From Mycobacterium basiliense (GTDB lineage: Bacteria > Actinomycetota > Actinomycetes > Mycobacteriales > Mycobacteriaceae): a stretch of DNA of 64,000 nucleotides. The translations under genes and the position numbers were made by a program. The notes under the pieces were generated by a model. That model was given only the letters and a program-made list of their open reading frames with translations. It ran no database searches and was not told the DNA's origin. How positions within the stretch are numbered: the stretch's first letter is position 1; every line of letters begins with the position of its first letter. The stretch lies in NCBI RefSeq assembly GCF_900292015.1, contig NZ_LR130759.1:3286001-3350000 (forward strand), written 5' to 3'. Of the stretch, positions 49,657-59,326 are shown in pieces.

Positions 49657-50885
49657 CGCGGCGCCCCCGGCGCTGCCGGCCGCCCTGGCGCCGGGCCGAC
49701 CTGCTCGCCGTTGGCCGGCGCCACCGGTACCGGAGCCACCGCCGGTTGCGGACCGGGTGCCAATACCGGCGCCGGGGGCGCTACCGGAGCTATCGGCGTT
49801 CCCGGAGTTACGGGAGCGGCCGGGGCGGGGACCACTCCGGGGGCGGCCGGAACCGCGGACACAGCGCCCCCTGGCAGCGGCACCGGCACTTCGAGCGGCG
49901 CCGGGGCCGACAGCGGTAGGTGCAGGTCTCGTGGCGCGGGCGGCACCGCGCCAACGGGTGGGGGTAGCTGACCCGGCGGCGGGACCGCCCCCGGTGCCGC
50001 CGGCACCTCGCCCGGCAGCAAGGACGGCAAGTGGTTGGTCTCAGCGCCCAGTGTCGATGAACCATCGGGAGTGCGCGGCAGCAGCTGTGGGCCAGACCGG
50101 GCGGTCGGCGGAGCAGCGGGGTCCGGCATCACCCGCACCGGAACCTCCAGCGGAACCGCTGGTGGCTTCGGTGGCGGCGGGGGACCTTCGTCAGGCAGCT
50201 TGGTATTCAGTGGCGGCGGGGGAACGCCGTCGGCCGGCTTCGGGTCGCCCACAACCACCCAGTTGCCGTCCGGTGCCTGAACCAAATGAGCGGTGTCCCT
50301 GGTGGGGATCATGCCCTGTTTTCGAGCCGCCTCGGCTAGCGCCGGCGCGGACTCTGCTTCGCGCACATCGCGTTCGAGCGCTTCCTTCTGTTGTTGCAAC
50401 ATGCGCGTCCGCTGTCGCGCATGGCTGAGTTCATACGAGCGCTCGGCCGCATCGGTGGAGAGCCAGAGCGTGAGACCCAATCCGACGCCGAGGGACCCGA
50501 TGACCAACACCACAAACGGCACCCTGCTCAGCAAGGTCTGCGGCCGCAGGTCGATCGATGCCAGCCGGGTGGCCAAGCGCTCGGTCAGCTTTGGCCGAAC
50601 AACCTTTGGCGCTTTGGCCTTTCGGGCCTTGGCTCGCGCCTTGGCTTGAGTGGTGTTCTTGGGCCGGGCCGGACGGTCGACCGGCCGGGGCGTCGGGGTC
50701 GTTTGGGGACCCGAATTGGGCATTCGGGCTTCCCGGTTGGGCGCCGTGGTCTTGCCGGACCGGCCGCGACGTGACGCTGCATCCGCCGTGACTCGGCGGC
50801 TACTTCGGGCGGACCCATCACGTCCACCACGGCGATCGCTGTCGCGGCGATTCCCCGGCACCCGGGCCTCGCGTTTCGCCTTCAT
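49653..50885 (-). CDS. Proline-rich single-pass membrane protein in FtsL position (Rv2164c-like)
   Basis: A 410-residue protein. The first about 120 residues are basic; then comes one membrane helix ([21 protein letters not shown]) followed by a coiled coil ([30 protein letters not shown]) with FtsL/DivIC topology, and about 200 residues of Pro/Ala-rich exported tail. It sits between rsmH and pbpB, exactly where ftsL lies in other bacteria. A role as mycobacterial FtsL is inferred from place and topology; the proline tail is unusual for FtsL. ATG overlaps the rsmH stop. Confidence 0.88.
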   Translation of the reverse strand: MKAKREARVPGNRRDSDRRGGRDGSARSSRRVTADAASRRGRSGKTTAPNREARMPNSGPQTTPTPRPVDRPARPKNTTQAKARAKARKAKAPKVVRPKLTERLATRLASIDLRPQTLLSRVPFVVLVIGSLGVGLGLTLWLSTDAAERSYELSHARQRTRMLQQQKEALERDVREAESAPALAEAARKQGMIPTRDTAHLVQAPDGNWVVVGDPKPADGVPPPPLNTKLPDEGPPPPPKPPAVPLEVPVRVMPDPAAPPTARSGPQLLPRTPDGSSTLGAETNHLPSLLPGEVPAAPGAVPPPGQLPPPVGAVPPAPRDLHLPLSAPAPLEVPVPLPGGAVSAVPAAPGVVPAPAAPVTPGTPIAPVAPPAPVLAPGPQPAVAPVPVAPANGEQVGPAPGRPAAPGAPR

Positions 50886-52063
50886 GCTTCGCCCTTCCCG
50901 GATCCGTGTTGCGGTTCGACCTCAAGCTCAAGCCTTTGCAGTGCGCGCAATCGCACCGGCGCGCTGCGCGGGTTACGTTCCGACTCATCGGCATCCGCGC
51001 GCTCGGCGCCGTGTGTCAGGGACCGGAAGCGTGGCCCGTGCCCGGGAAGTTCGACCGGCAGACCGATCGGTGTACGGGAGGAAACCGCCTCGGCGAATAG
51101 CCGTTTGACTATCCTGTCCTCCAGCGACTGGTAGGCCATCACCACAATGCGCCCGCCCACGGTGAGCGCGTCCAGCGCGGCAGGAATAGCGTCGCGCAGC
51201 GAGTCCAACTCGTTGTTGACCGCGATGCGAAGAGCCTGGAAGGTGCGCTTAGCCGGATGACCGCCGGTACGCCGGGCCGCAGCCGGAATCGCCTCGTAGA
51301 GAAGGGCAACCAGCTCAGCGGTGGTGGTAAACGGTGTGTGAGTGCGCCGGCGGACGATACGTGCGGCGATCCGGCGTGCGAACCGCTCCTCGCCGTACCG
51401 CTGCAGGATATCGGTCAGTCTGGCCTCGTCGTAGCTGTTGACGATGTCAGCGGCGGTCAGCGACAAAGCCGGGTCCATCCGCATGTCCAGCGGGGCGTCC
51501 TTGGCATAGGCAAATCCCCGTTCGGCTTGATCGAGCTGCATGGACGAGACGCCCAGGTCCAACAACACGCCGTCGACCGATCCCACTGAGCGATAACCTG
51601 ATTCGGCCAGTGCCGCCGGCAAGTGGTCGAATCGGGTCTGCACCAGCGTGACCCGATCAGCGAATCGCGCCAATCTACGGCCGGCAATGCCCAGTGCGTT
51701 CGGATCACGGTCGAGTCCGATTAGGCGAAGGCCCGGTAGTTCGGTCAGGAACCGCTCGGCATGGCCGCCCGCACCGAGGGTGGCATCGATCAGAAGCGCT
51801 CCGGAGCCGTCCGGGTGGTCACGGGTCAGTGCGGGTGTCAGCAGTTCGACGCAGCGTTGCGCCAAGACTGGTACATGACCGAAATCGCTCGGGTCGAAAT
51901 CCCTCGAGCCATCAGCCACTGCGACACCTCCCCGGCTCCGGCAACGCTCGCCTACCGGTAGCCGTGCCCCTGCACCGAGGTCCCTGTCCGAATCCACGAA
52001 CCTGGCGTTGGGGAAGTACGCCAGGGTCGGTTCGGGCAGAGACCACGGTGCACGGGCATGCAC
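50882..52063 (-). CDS. rsmH: 16S rRNA (cytosine-1402-N4) methyltransferase
   Basis: RsmH (MraW) methylates C1402 in the ribosomal P site. The 393-residue protein has the SAM pocket [52 protein letters not shown], and the insertion [22 protein letters not shown] with [21 protein letters not shown] at 52063, one base after the mraZ stop, aligns with the M. tuberculosis start; the frame could also open further upstream inside mraZ. The first about 60 residues are variable. Confidence 0.93.
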   Translation of the reverse strand: MHARAPWSLPEPTLAYFPNARFVDSDRDLGAGARLPVGERCRSRGGVAVADGSRDFDPSDFGHVPVLAQRCVELLTPALTRDHPDGSGALLIDATLGAGGHAERFLTELPGLRLIGLDRDPNALGIAGRRLARFADRVTLVQTRFDHLPAALAESGYRSVGSVDGVLLDLGVSSMQLDQAERGFAYAKDAPLDMRMDPALSLTAADIVNSYDEARLTDILQRYGEERFARRIAARIVRRRTHTPFTTTAELVALLYEAIPAAARRTGGHPAKRTFQALRIAVNNELDSLRDAIPAALDALTVGGRIVVMAYQSLEDRIVKRLFAEAVSSRTPIGLPVELPGHGPRFRSLTHGAERADADESERNPRSAPVRLRALQRLELEVEPQHGSGKGEA

Positions 52064-52064
52064 C

Positions 52065-52496
52065 TCAGAAGATGTCGCCGAGTGCTTCATCGCTGGCCGC
52101 GGAGAAGTTCTCTTCATGGGCTTGCTGGTAGTTCTGCCAGGCTTCTGCGTCCCAGATCTCGAGGTAGTCGACCGCTCCGATCACCACGCAGTCCTTGGAT
52201 AGGCCGGCGTAGCGGCGATGGTCGGCCGACAACGTGATCCGCCCCTGGCTGTCGGGATGCTGCTCGTCGGTGCCAGCGGCGAGATTCCGCAAGAACGCCC
52301 GGGCTTCGGGGTTGCTTCGTGGCGCCTTACTGGCTCGGCGGGCGAGCTGTTCGAATTCCGACCGCGGGTAGACGGCAAGGCTGTGATCTTGACTCTTGGT
52401 GACCATCAACCCCCCTGCCAGTGCGTCGCGAAACTTGGCCGGCAGCGTGAGCCGCCCCTTGTCGTCGAGTTTGGGCGTGTAGGTGCCGAGAAACAC
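52065..52496 (-). CDS. mraZ: Transcriptional regulator MraZ
   Basis: MraZ is the DNA-binding repressor at the head of dcw clusters. The 143-residue protein has two SpoVT-AbrB domains with the conserved [14 protein letters not shown] and [18 protein letters not shown] at 52496 has GGAGG eight bases upstream and gives the M. tuberculosis length; a longer frame to 52511 starts inside the ribosome site. The MraZ box lies 48 bases further upstream, indicating self-control of the whole cluster. Confidence 0.96.
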   Translation of the reverse strand: MFLGTYTPKLDDKGRLTLPAKFRDALAGGLMVTKSQDHSLAVYPRSEFEQLARRASKAPRSNPEARAFLRNLAAGTDEQHPDSQGRITLSADHRRYAGLSKDCVVIGAVDYLEIWDAEAWQNYQQAHEENFSAASDEALGDIF

Positions 52497-52543
52497 TTGG
52501 GTCACCTCCAACCCTGAGTCGTTCCGGCCTACCCAAACACTTC

Positions 52544-52578
52544 AGCCACCATACCCCACAATCCCCCACTTCGCCCCA
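52544..52578 (-). promoter_or_regulatory. MraZ box upstream of mraZ
   Basis: On the minus strand TGGGG occurs three times at exact 10-base spacing (52574-52578, 52564-52568, 52554-52558), followed by a weaker TGGCT at 52544-52548. MraZ proteins bind TGGGN repeats separated by five bases, so this is an excellent autoregulatory operator. Confidence 0.88.
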
Positions 52579-52719
52579 TTAACGAGGTGTTGCGTCGGCG
52601 TTTTCCCACCAATTGCCGGACGCCTCTCACGGAAGTGCCCGAGGGGGCCGCGAAGCACCCCGCCAACGGAAAAAGAAAACCGCATTTCAAGCCACTAGCA
52701 CCGTCGTTGAAGGGCGAAG

Positions 52720-52734
52720 TGGGGCGAAGTGGGG
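52720..52734 (+). promoter_or_regulatory. Second TGGGG direct repeat, plus strand
   Basis: GTGGGGCGAAGTGGGGC holds two TGGGG units ten bases apart, the MraZ spacing, on the opposite strand and about 150 bases upstream of the first box; AAGGGCGAAG just before may be a degenerate third unit. No plus-strand gene starts nearby. Function unknown. Confidence 0.4.
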
Positions 52735-52901
52735 CAGATTTGAGACGACCGTCGATTACAAGTGGGGCTCGATACGGCCTAGACGCCGTGACCGACCTGC
52801 CGCCGGTAACCGCACCCGAATCGGCACGCATCGCCAGACGTCGACACAGATGGGCACACGGGCGCCGCCAACACCGGTTGGGCGTCGGACGCCGGCAAAC
52901 A

Positions 52902-52928
52902 CAAAAAGGGGCAGCCCTTGGCTGCCCC
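52902..52928 (-). terminator. Rho-independent terminator for the DUF3040 gene
   Basis: A perfect 9-bp stem (GGGGCAGCC / GGCTGCCCC, 52908-52916 with 52920-52928) with a 3-base loop, followed on the minus strand by TTTTTGTGTTTG. It ends 20 bases after the stop of the minus-strand DUF3040 gene, so transcription stops before it reaches mraZ. Confidence 0.92.
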
Positions 52929-52948
52929 GCTACGTCGACCGGCTTCGG

Positions 52949-53347
52949 CTATTCGTCGAAACGGCGGCGGAACCTGTCCTCCATACGACTGGTGAAGGAG
53001 CCGCCCTTGCTGCGCCGCTGACGCGAAGTCCCAGATGCCGGACGCGAATGATCCGCCCGGCCCGACAAGCGGGGACCGGTGATGGCAAACACCACACCGG
53101 CAAACATCACGACAAAACCAAAAACACTGAGAATCGGGAAGCTTCCGATCATTGTGGCCTTGAACGCCACACCGGAAACCAACATAGCCAGGCCGATGAT
53201 GAACAGCGCCGCGCCCTGCAAACGTCGTCGGGCGGTTGGTGCGCGGAAACCTCCCCCACGGACGCTCGACGCAAATTTGGGGTCTTCGGCGTAGAGAGCG
53301 CTCTCGATCTGTTCGAGCATCCGCTGCTCATGATCGGAGAGTGGCAT
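52949..53347 (-). CDS. DUF3040 membrane protein (Rv2169c-like)
   Basis: A 132-residue protein starting MPLSDHEQRMLEQIESALYAEDPKFASSVR, the hallmark of DUF3040. Two membrane helices follow (AALFIIGLAMLVSGVAF and ILSVFGFVVMFAGVVFAI), then a basic C-terminal tail (SRMEDRFRRRFDE). Function unknown. ATG has AGGGACG upstream. A strong terminator follows it. Confidence 0.93.
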   Translation of the reverse strand: MPLSDHEQRMLEQIESALYAEDPKFASSVRGGGFRAPTARRRLQGAALFIIGLAMLVSGVAFKATMIGSFPILSVFGFVVMFAGVVFAITGPRLSGRADHSRPASGTSRQRRSKGGSFTSRMEDRFRRRFDE

Positions 53348-53631
53348 TCGTCCCTCCTTGCCGACAGAGTGTCACGCAACTATCGATTAGCAACGCGGAT
53401 GCCCGTTGTCGGGGCAACTAACTCAGATGATACGAGGTCAATCCCTGCCGTACCACTGCTTCGCAGGCGATTCTATCCCGGCTGCGCCCTAGCCTACGAA
53501 ATGGGCCAGGACGCCCGTGCGGCGCAATCCGATCGCCATCTCCGCATCGCCCGCATGTCGAAGGACGGACACGTCATCCGATACTGGTGCGGAAGCATCG
53601 GACCGGATCACCATCAGGAGGGCACCGCGCG

Positions 53632-54276
53632 TTGGCGACATTTCTCATTGATCTGACGCCCAGCGAGATGGAACGGCGCCTCAGGGAAGCCCTGGCGGTC
53701 TATGTCGACGCGATGCGATATCCCAGGGGCACGGAAAATCAGCGCGCTGCCATGTGGCTGGAACACATCAGGCGCCGCGGCTGGCGGGCAGTGGCCGCGG
53801 TTGAGATCGCCCAGGTCGCCCAGACCGAAATGGCAACCAACCCAGCACAAATCATCAACGCGGAGGACACCGGGTTATCGGCTGCAGACCTAGCCGACGC
53901 GACGATGGTCGGAGTGGCCTACGGGTACCCCGGGGCACCCGGTCAGTGGTGGCAGCAACAGGTGGTGCTGGGATTGCAGCGCAGCGGTTTTCCGCCGCAT
54001 GCCATCTCGCAGCTAATGAACAGCTACTTCGAGTTGACCGAACTGCACATCCATCCCCGCGCGCAGGGCCGGGGCTTGGGTGAGGCGCTGGCCCGCCGAC
54101 TCCTCGCCGGCCGCCCGGAGGACCACGTGCTGCTCTCCACTCCGGAGACCAACGCCGAGGACAACCGTGCCTGGCGGCTGTACCGCAGGCTGGGGTTCAC
54201 CGACATCATCCGGGGCTATTACTTCGCCGGCGACCCACGAGCGTTCGCGATCCTGGGCCGCACGCTACCGCTGTAG
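53632..54276 (+). CDS. GNAT-family acetyltransferase (Rv2170-like)
   Basis: A 214-residue GNAT protein. The acetyl-CoA loop is ILPRAQGRG-like: LHIHPRAQGRGLGEALARRLL (Q/RxxGxG). Upstream strands carry MVGVAYGYPGAPGQWW, and the end is NRAWRLYRRLGFTDI. M. tuberculosis Rv2170 has been reported to acetylate lysines of isocitrate dehydrogenase. TTG at 53632 with GGAGG ten bases upstream aligns with the M. tuberculosis start. About eight residues are inserted around residue 80 relative to that protein as I recall it. Confidence 0.88.
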   Translation: MATFLIDLTPSEMERRLREALAVYVDAMRYPRGTENQRAAMWLEHIRRRGWRAVAAVEIAQVAQTEMATNPAQIINAEDTGLSAADLADATMVGVAYGYPGAPGQWWQQQVVLGLQRSGFPPHAISQLMNSYFELTELHIHPRAQGRGLGEALARRLLAGRPEDHVLLSTPETNAEDNRAWRLYRRLGFTDIIRGYYFAGDPRAFAILGRTLPL

Positions 54277-54332
54277 CCGGCATGTGGGGCCGGCTTGCTG
54301 AGGCGGCGCGCCTCGTCTGGCACGATGACCAG

Positions 54333-55061
54333 GTGCGTGCCAGCTCTCCCCCGCTTGCAGCCCGAGGATCGCGAGCTTTCAAAGCCCGGCGAAGCCGCGT
54401 GCTGGCCATCGCGTTGCTGCTGATGCTGATGCCGCTGGCGACCGGCTGCCTGCGAGTCCGGGCCTCAATCACCATCTCGCCCGACGACCTGGTGTCCGGC
54501 GAGATCATCGCCGCGGCAAAACCCAAGAACAACAAGGATACCGGCCCCCAGCTGGATAGCGACAATTTGGCGTTCGGCCAGAAAGTGGCCGTATCGAACT
54601 ACGACAGTGACGGCTACGTAGGATCTCAGGCGGTATTTTCCGATCTGACCTTCGCAGAGCTGCCCCAGCTAGCCAACATGAACCCCGACGCCGCCGGTGT
54701 CAACCTGTCGCTGCGCCGCAACGGCAACATCGTGATTCTGGAAGGCCGGGCCGATCTGACATCACTGACCGATCCCGACGGTGAGGTCGAGTTGACCGTC
54801 GCGTTCCCCGGAACGGTGACATCCACCAACGGAGACCGCATCGAACCGGAAGTGGTCCAGTGGAAGCTAAAGCCCGGCGTGGTCAGCACCATGAACGCGC
54901 AGGCTAGCTACACCGATCCCAACACCCGATCGTTCACGGCCGCGGGCATCTGGCTCGGCATTGCCTCATTTGCCGCCGCCGGTGTGGTTGCCGTGCTGGC
55001 CTGGACCGGCCGGGACCGCTCACCCAGGTTCACCGCACCCGGTGATCAGCCGCCAACCTAG
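54333..55061 (+). CDS. lppM: Lipoprotein LppM
   Basis: LppM is an envelope lipoprotein linked in M. tuberculosis to phagosome modulation. The 242-residue form has a basic n-region, hydrophobic core VLAIALLLMLMPLATGC ending in an LATGC lipobox, a conserved LRVRASITISPDDLVSGEIIAA domain, and a C-terminal membrane helix (GIWLGIASFAAAGVVAVLAW). Start is uncertain: ATG at 54282, GTG at 54333 and GTG near the signal core are all in frame; 54333 gives a normal signal peptide. Confidence 0.88.
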   Translation: MRASSPPLAARGSRAFKARRSRVLAIALLLMLMPLATGCLRVRASITISPDDLVSGEIIAAAKPKNNKDTGPQLDSDNLAFGQKVAVSNYDSDGYVGSQAVFSDLTFAELPQLANMNPDAAGVNLSLRRNGNIVILEGRADLTSLTDPDGEVELTVAFPGTVTSTNGDRIEPEVVQWKLKPGVVSTMNAQASYTDPNTRSFTAAGIWLGIASFAAAGVVAVLAWTGRDRSPRFTAPGDQPPT

Positions 55062-55068
55062 CGGCGGG

Positions 55069-55965
55069 CTAGCCGTGCGTGTCGGGGGCCCAATAGGCAA
55101 GCATCTCGGCAAAAGTTTGGAATGCCGGCGCGGAAACGCCGTACGTCGCCTCGAAATGGATACTCAGCGGAAAGCCCAGGTCGGCGACTCCGTCTAGCAC
55201 GCGCTTATACAGGTCGACCATGAGCTGACGCTTCTGGGCAGGTTCGCTGCCGGCCAACTTCTCGACAAACTCCTGCTCCTTGGCCACTGCCGCGTTTCCG
55301 GGATCCTGGATCAGCCAGTTGATCAGACCGACACGGCTCTCCACTTTCGGGACGAAGCCGAACGAGAGCAGGATCTCGGGGCGGTGGTCGGTGTTGTTGG
55401 CGAACTCGGTCAGGAAGTCGACGATGGCATCGGAATACAGCAGTTGGGTCATGCCGTACGTGGCGCCCTGACCACACTTGAAACTGAACCGGCCCTGCTC
55501 GCCCTCGCGGGTGGGAATCATGATGGCGCCCCGGTTTGGCAGCAGCCCTCGATAAATCGACAAGGCGTCGGTCGGAGCCACCCCGGAGCCTTCGCCGTCG
55601 TTCATCGTGCGCGGCACGCCGACGAAAACCACGCCTTCCATGCCCGCATCCGACAGATCCACCAGCCGCCGACGCAGCGATGGCTCATCGGTGAAGGCGG
55701 TCACCTGTGTACACAGGCCGTTGATCCCGGGCAATTCGGGCTTGATGATCTGCCAGAAGTCGAGCACATCTAACTTCTGCTGCATCGGGACGGGCCGATC
55801 GTCGTCCTCGGCGATCATCCCAGGAATCATCACGTGTCGCAGTCGGCCATCAAGCCCGAACTCCGACGAATACTGCACAACTTTGCGCGCATCTTCTAAT
55901 GCCCGCTCCTTGCCACCATCGACATTCGGTGGCACCAACTCAAGCGCGATCGTGTTCAGGGTCAC
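55069..55965 (-). CDS. Methylenetetrahydrofolate reductase-like protein (Rv2172c-like)
   Basis: A 298-residue TIM-barrel-type protein starting TLNTIALELVPPNVDGG. Segments such as RHVMIPGMIAEDDDRPVPMQQKLDVLDFW and FKCGQGATYGMTQLLYSD, and ILLSFGFVPKVES, resemble the MetF family. M. tuberculosis Rv2172c has been described as an unusual MTHFR that supplies 5-methyl-THF; I state this from memory. That product is the methyl donor for MetH, also in this window. GTG with GGGGAG upstream was preferred over a longer frame. A near-perfect palindrome lies 68 bases upstream. Confidence 0.85.
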   Translation of the reverse strand: MTLNTIALELVPPNVDGGKERALEDARKVVQYSSEFGLDGRLRHVMIPGMIAEDDDRPVPMQQKLDVLDFWQIIKPELPGINGLCTQVTAFTDEPSLRRRLVDLSDAGMEGVVFVGVPRTMNDGEGSGVAPTDALSIYRGLLPNRGAIMIPTREGEQGRFSFKCGQGATYGMTQLLYSDAIVDFLTEFANNTDHRPEILLSFGFVPKVESRVGLINWLIQDPGNAAVAKEQEFVEKLAGSEPAQKRQLMVDLYKRVLDGVADLGFPLSIHFEATYGVSAPAFQTFAEMLAYWAPDTHG

Positions 55966-56032
55966 ACAGCTCCCCTTCGTCTGACGAGTATCTTCTGGCC
56001 TTTTCTGGCCGCGCAACACCGCGCAAACCTGG

Positions 56033-56059
56033 CTGGGCTAAGCGGCGCCGCTAACCCAG
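56033..56059. promoter_or_regulatory. 27-base palindrome between MTHFR-like gene and idsA2
   Basis: Left arm CTGGGCTAAGCGGC and right arm GCCGCTAACCCAG are inverted with one extra base in the left arm. It lies in the divergent intergenic gap, 68 bases upstream of the MTHFR-like start and 167 upstream of idsA2. No U-tract follows, so an operator is more likely than a terminator. The regulator is unknown. Confidence 0.5.
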
Positions 56060-56150
56060 GTCACCTTCGACAGCATAGGTGCGAAATAGTCAGTTAGTCG
56101 AAGCAACTTGTGTCGGTGCCATGCATCACACCCACCGAGGAACCGCCTAA

Positions 56151-57284
<1,134 letters not shown>

Positions 57285-57288
57285 ACCC

Positions 57289-58845
57289 ATGACCAGCCCA
57301 CCATCCTCGCCGGAAGTCGACTCAACGACTAAAAACTCCGTTAACCAACGCTTTTCGCGCATTCGAATGTTCGCGGCCAGTCCGCAGGCCGGGCCCGCAT
57401 GGTTGGGTTTCCTGGGCGCGGTGCTGATTACCGCGGGCGGGTTAGGAGCCGGCAGCACTCGCCAGCACGACCCGTTGTTGGAGTCGATTCACATGTCGTG
57501 GCTCCGCTACGGCCATGGGATGGTGCTGTCATCGGTCGTGCTGTGGCTAGGCGTGGGACTCATGCTGATCGCCTGGCTGAGACTGGGCCGGCGGGTGCTC
57601 GCCGGCGAAACCACCGAGTTCGTCATGCGGGCCACCACCGCGTTCTGGCTGGCGCCGCTGCTGGTGTCGGTGCCGGTATTCAGCCGGGACACCTACTCTT
57701 ACCTTGCCCAGGGCGCACTGTTGCGAGACGGCTTCGATCCCTACGCGGTTGGGCCGGTCGGCAACCCGAATCCGCTGCTGGACGACGTGAGTCCGATCTG
57801 GACCATCACCACCGCACCCTATGGGCCGGCGTTCATCCTGGTCGCCAAGCTGGTCACGATCATCATCGGCAACAATGTCGTCGCCGGCACCATGCTGCTG
57901 CGCTTGTGCATGCTGCCTGGGCTGGCCCTGTTGATCTGGGCCACCCCCCGCCTGGCCCACCAGCTGGGCGCCGACGGTCCGACCGCGCTGTGGATCTGCG
58001 TCCTCAACCCGCTTGTACTCATCCATCTGATGGGCGGCGTCCACAACGAGATGCTGATGGTTGGCCTGATGGCCGCGGGTATCGCGCTCACTCTGCAGCG
58101 TCGCCACGTCGCGGGCATCACGCTCATCACAGTCGCGGTCGCGGTCAAAGCCACCGCCGGCCTGGCGCTGCCGTTCCTGTTCTGGGTCTGGATGCGACAT
58201 CTGCACGAACGCCGCGGATACCGGCCGTTCCGGGCGTTCCTGGTCGCAGCGGCGGCATCGCTGCTGATTTTCGTCGCAGTTTTCGCGGTGTTGTCGGCGG
58301 TGGCCGGTGTCGGGCTGGGATGGCTAACCGCGTTGGCTGGTTCGGTCAAGATCATCAACTGGTTGACTGTGCCAACCGGGGCCGCCAACCTGATCCATGC
58401 CTTGGGCAGCAACTTCTTCACCTTTGATTTTTACTCGCTGCTGCGGGTCACGCGGTTGATCGGGATCGTGTTCATCGCGGTCTCGTTGCCGCTGCTGTGG
58501 TGGCGGTTCCGCCGCGACGATCGAGCCGCGGTGACCGGTATCGCCTGGTCGATGCTGATCGTGGTGTTGTTCGTCCCCGCCGCGCTGCCGTGGTACTACT
58601 CCTGGCCGCTGGCGGTCGCCGCCCCGCTAGCCCAATCCCGGCGAGCGATGGCAACAATCGCCGGATTGTCGACGTGGATCATGGTGATCTTCAAGCCCGA
58701 CGGATCCCACGGCATGTATTCATGGCTGCACTTCTGGCTCGCCACCGCCTGCGCAGTCGCCGCCTGGTACGCGCTGTATCGGGCGCAGGATCGACGTCCC
58801 GACCAGGCCGAAGCATCGCCCGGTCAGTCCGTCAGTACGCCATAG
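57289..58845 (+). CDS. mptA: Alpha-1,6-mannosyltransferase MptA
   Basis: MptA extends the mannan backbone of lipomannan and lipoarabinomannan on the outer leaflet, using polyprenyl-phosphomannose. The 518-residue GT-C protein has about 12-13 membrane segments. The first external loop holds VPVFSRDTYSYLAQG with the catalytic acidic residue. GVHNEMLMVGLMAAG and LPWYYSWPLAVAAPLA are typical of the family. ATG four bases after the idsA2 stop. The polyprenyl donor requirement makes a functional link with idsA2 plausible. Confidence 0.93.
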   Translation: MTSPPSSPEVDSTTKNSVNQRFSRIRMFAASPQAGPAWLGFLGAVLITAGGLGAGSTRQHDPLLESIHMSWLRYGHGMVLSSVVLWLGVGLMLIAWLRLGRRVLAGETTEFVMRATTAFWLAPLLVSVPVFSRDTYSYLAQGALLRDGFDPYAVGPVGNPNPLLDDVSPIWTITTAPYGPAFILVAKLVTIIIGNNVVAGTMLLRLCMLPGLALLIWATPRLAHQLGADGPTALWICVLNPLVLIHLMGGVHNEMLMVGLMAAGIALTLQRRHVAGITLITVAVAVKATAGLALPFLFWVWMRHLHERRGYRPFRAFLVAAAASLLIFVAVFAVLSAVAGVGLGWLTALAGSVKIINWLTVPTGAANLIHALGSNFFTFDFYSLLRVTRLIGIVFIAVSLPLLWWRFRRDDRAAVTGIAWSMLIVVLFVPAALPWYYSWPLAVAAPLAQSRRAMATIAGLSTWIMVIFKPDGSHGMYSWLHFWLATACAVAAWYALYRAQDRRPDQAEASPGQSVSTP

Positions 58846-59296
58846 CCTGCGCGCGCCGCACGACCTCCCGAGCCTGGTGGGCATGCAGTGCATCGACCGG
58901 GCGCGCATTGCTCTTCGCATCACGCGAACCGTCGCGAGTAATCGTCAGGGATGGGTCGGGGGTAAATAACCACCGCACGATCTCGGTGTCGCGGTAGCCG
59001 CCGTCGTGCAGGATCGTCAGTAACCCCGGCAGGCTCTTGACCACCTGGCCGGAATTGGTAAAGAAGACCTGCGGCACCACCACACCTCCCGCCCGCCGCA
59101 CTGCGACCAGATGGCCTTCGCGCAACTGCTGGTGCACCTTGCTGACCGGCACGCCGAGAAGTTCGGCGACCCGGGACAGGTCGTAGGTTGGCTCGTCGGG
59201 GTCCAGAACGTCGTCGCCGGCGGGAATGCTGCCCACGGCGCAAGTGTAGAGCGTGGCGGGCAGACAGGTGTGCGCCTTGGGCGCACGTTCTCGCAC
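58832..59296 (-). CDS. Winged-helix DNA-binding protein, PknL substrate (Rv2175c-like)
   Basis: A small transcription factor unique to Actinobacteria. The 154-residue protein has PTYDLSRVAELLGVPVSKVHQQLREGHLVAVRRAGGVVVPQ as a winged helix, followed by a helical region ending EVVRRAQAMAY. M. tuberculosis Rv2175c is phosphorylated by PknL near its N-terminus, which abolishes DNA binding; that exact Thr region is different here (HTCLPATLYTCAVG). GTG at 59296 or GTG at 59236 (134 residues) could start it. The stop overlaps the convergent mptA end by 14 bases. Confidence 0.88.
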   Translation of the reverse strand: MRERAPKAHTCLPATLYTCAVGSIPAGDDVLDPDEPTYDLSRVAELLGVPVSKVHQQLREGHLVAVRRAGGVVVPQVFFTNSGQVVKSLPGLLTILHDGGYRDTEIVRWLFTPDPSLTITRDGSRDAKSNARPVDALHAHQAREVVRRAQAMAY

Positions 59297-59326
59297 CCGA
59301 TTCGCCGCGCCACCTACGATGGCCCC

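Larger units (their letters stand above)
52497..52948. other. 452-base upstream region of mraZ
   Basis: No gene is seen. It contains the MraZ box, a second opposite-strand TGGGG pair (52720-52734), a poly-A/purine tract near 52670-52680, and the terminator at 52902-52928. M. tuberculosis H37Rv has an IS6110 copy in this interval; there is none here. Confidence 0.6.

Noticed and set aside
52497..52948. Insertion sequence upstream of mraZ, as in M. tuberculosis H37Rv
   Set aside because: No transposase frame and no terminal inverted repeats are present.
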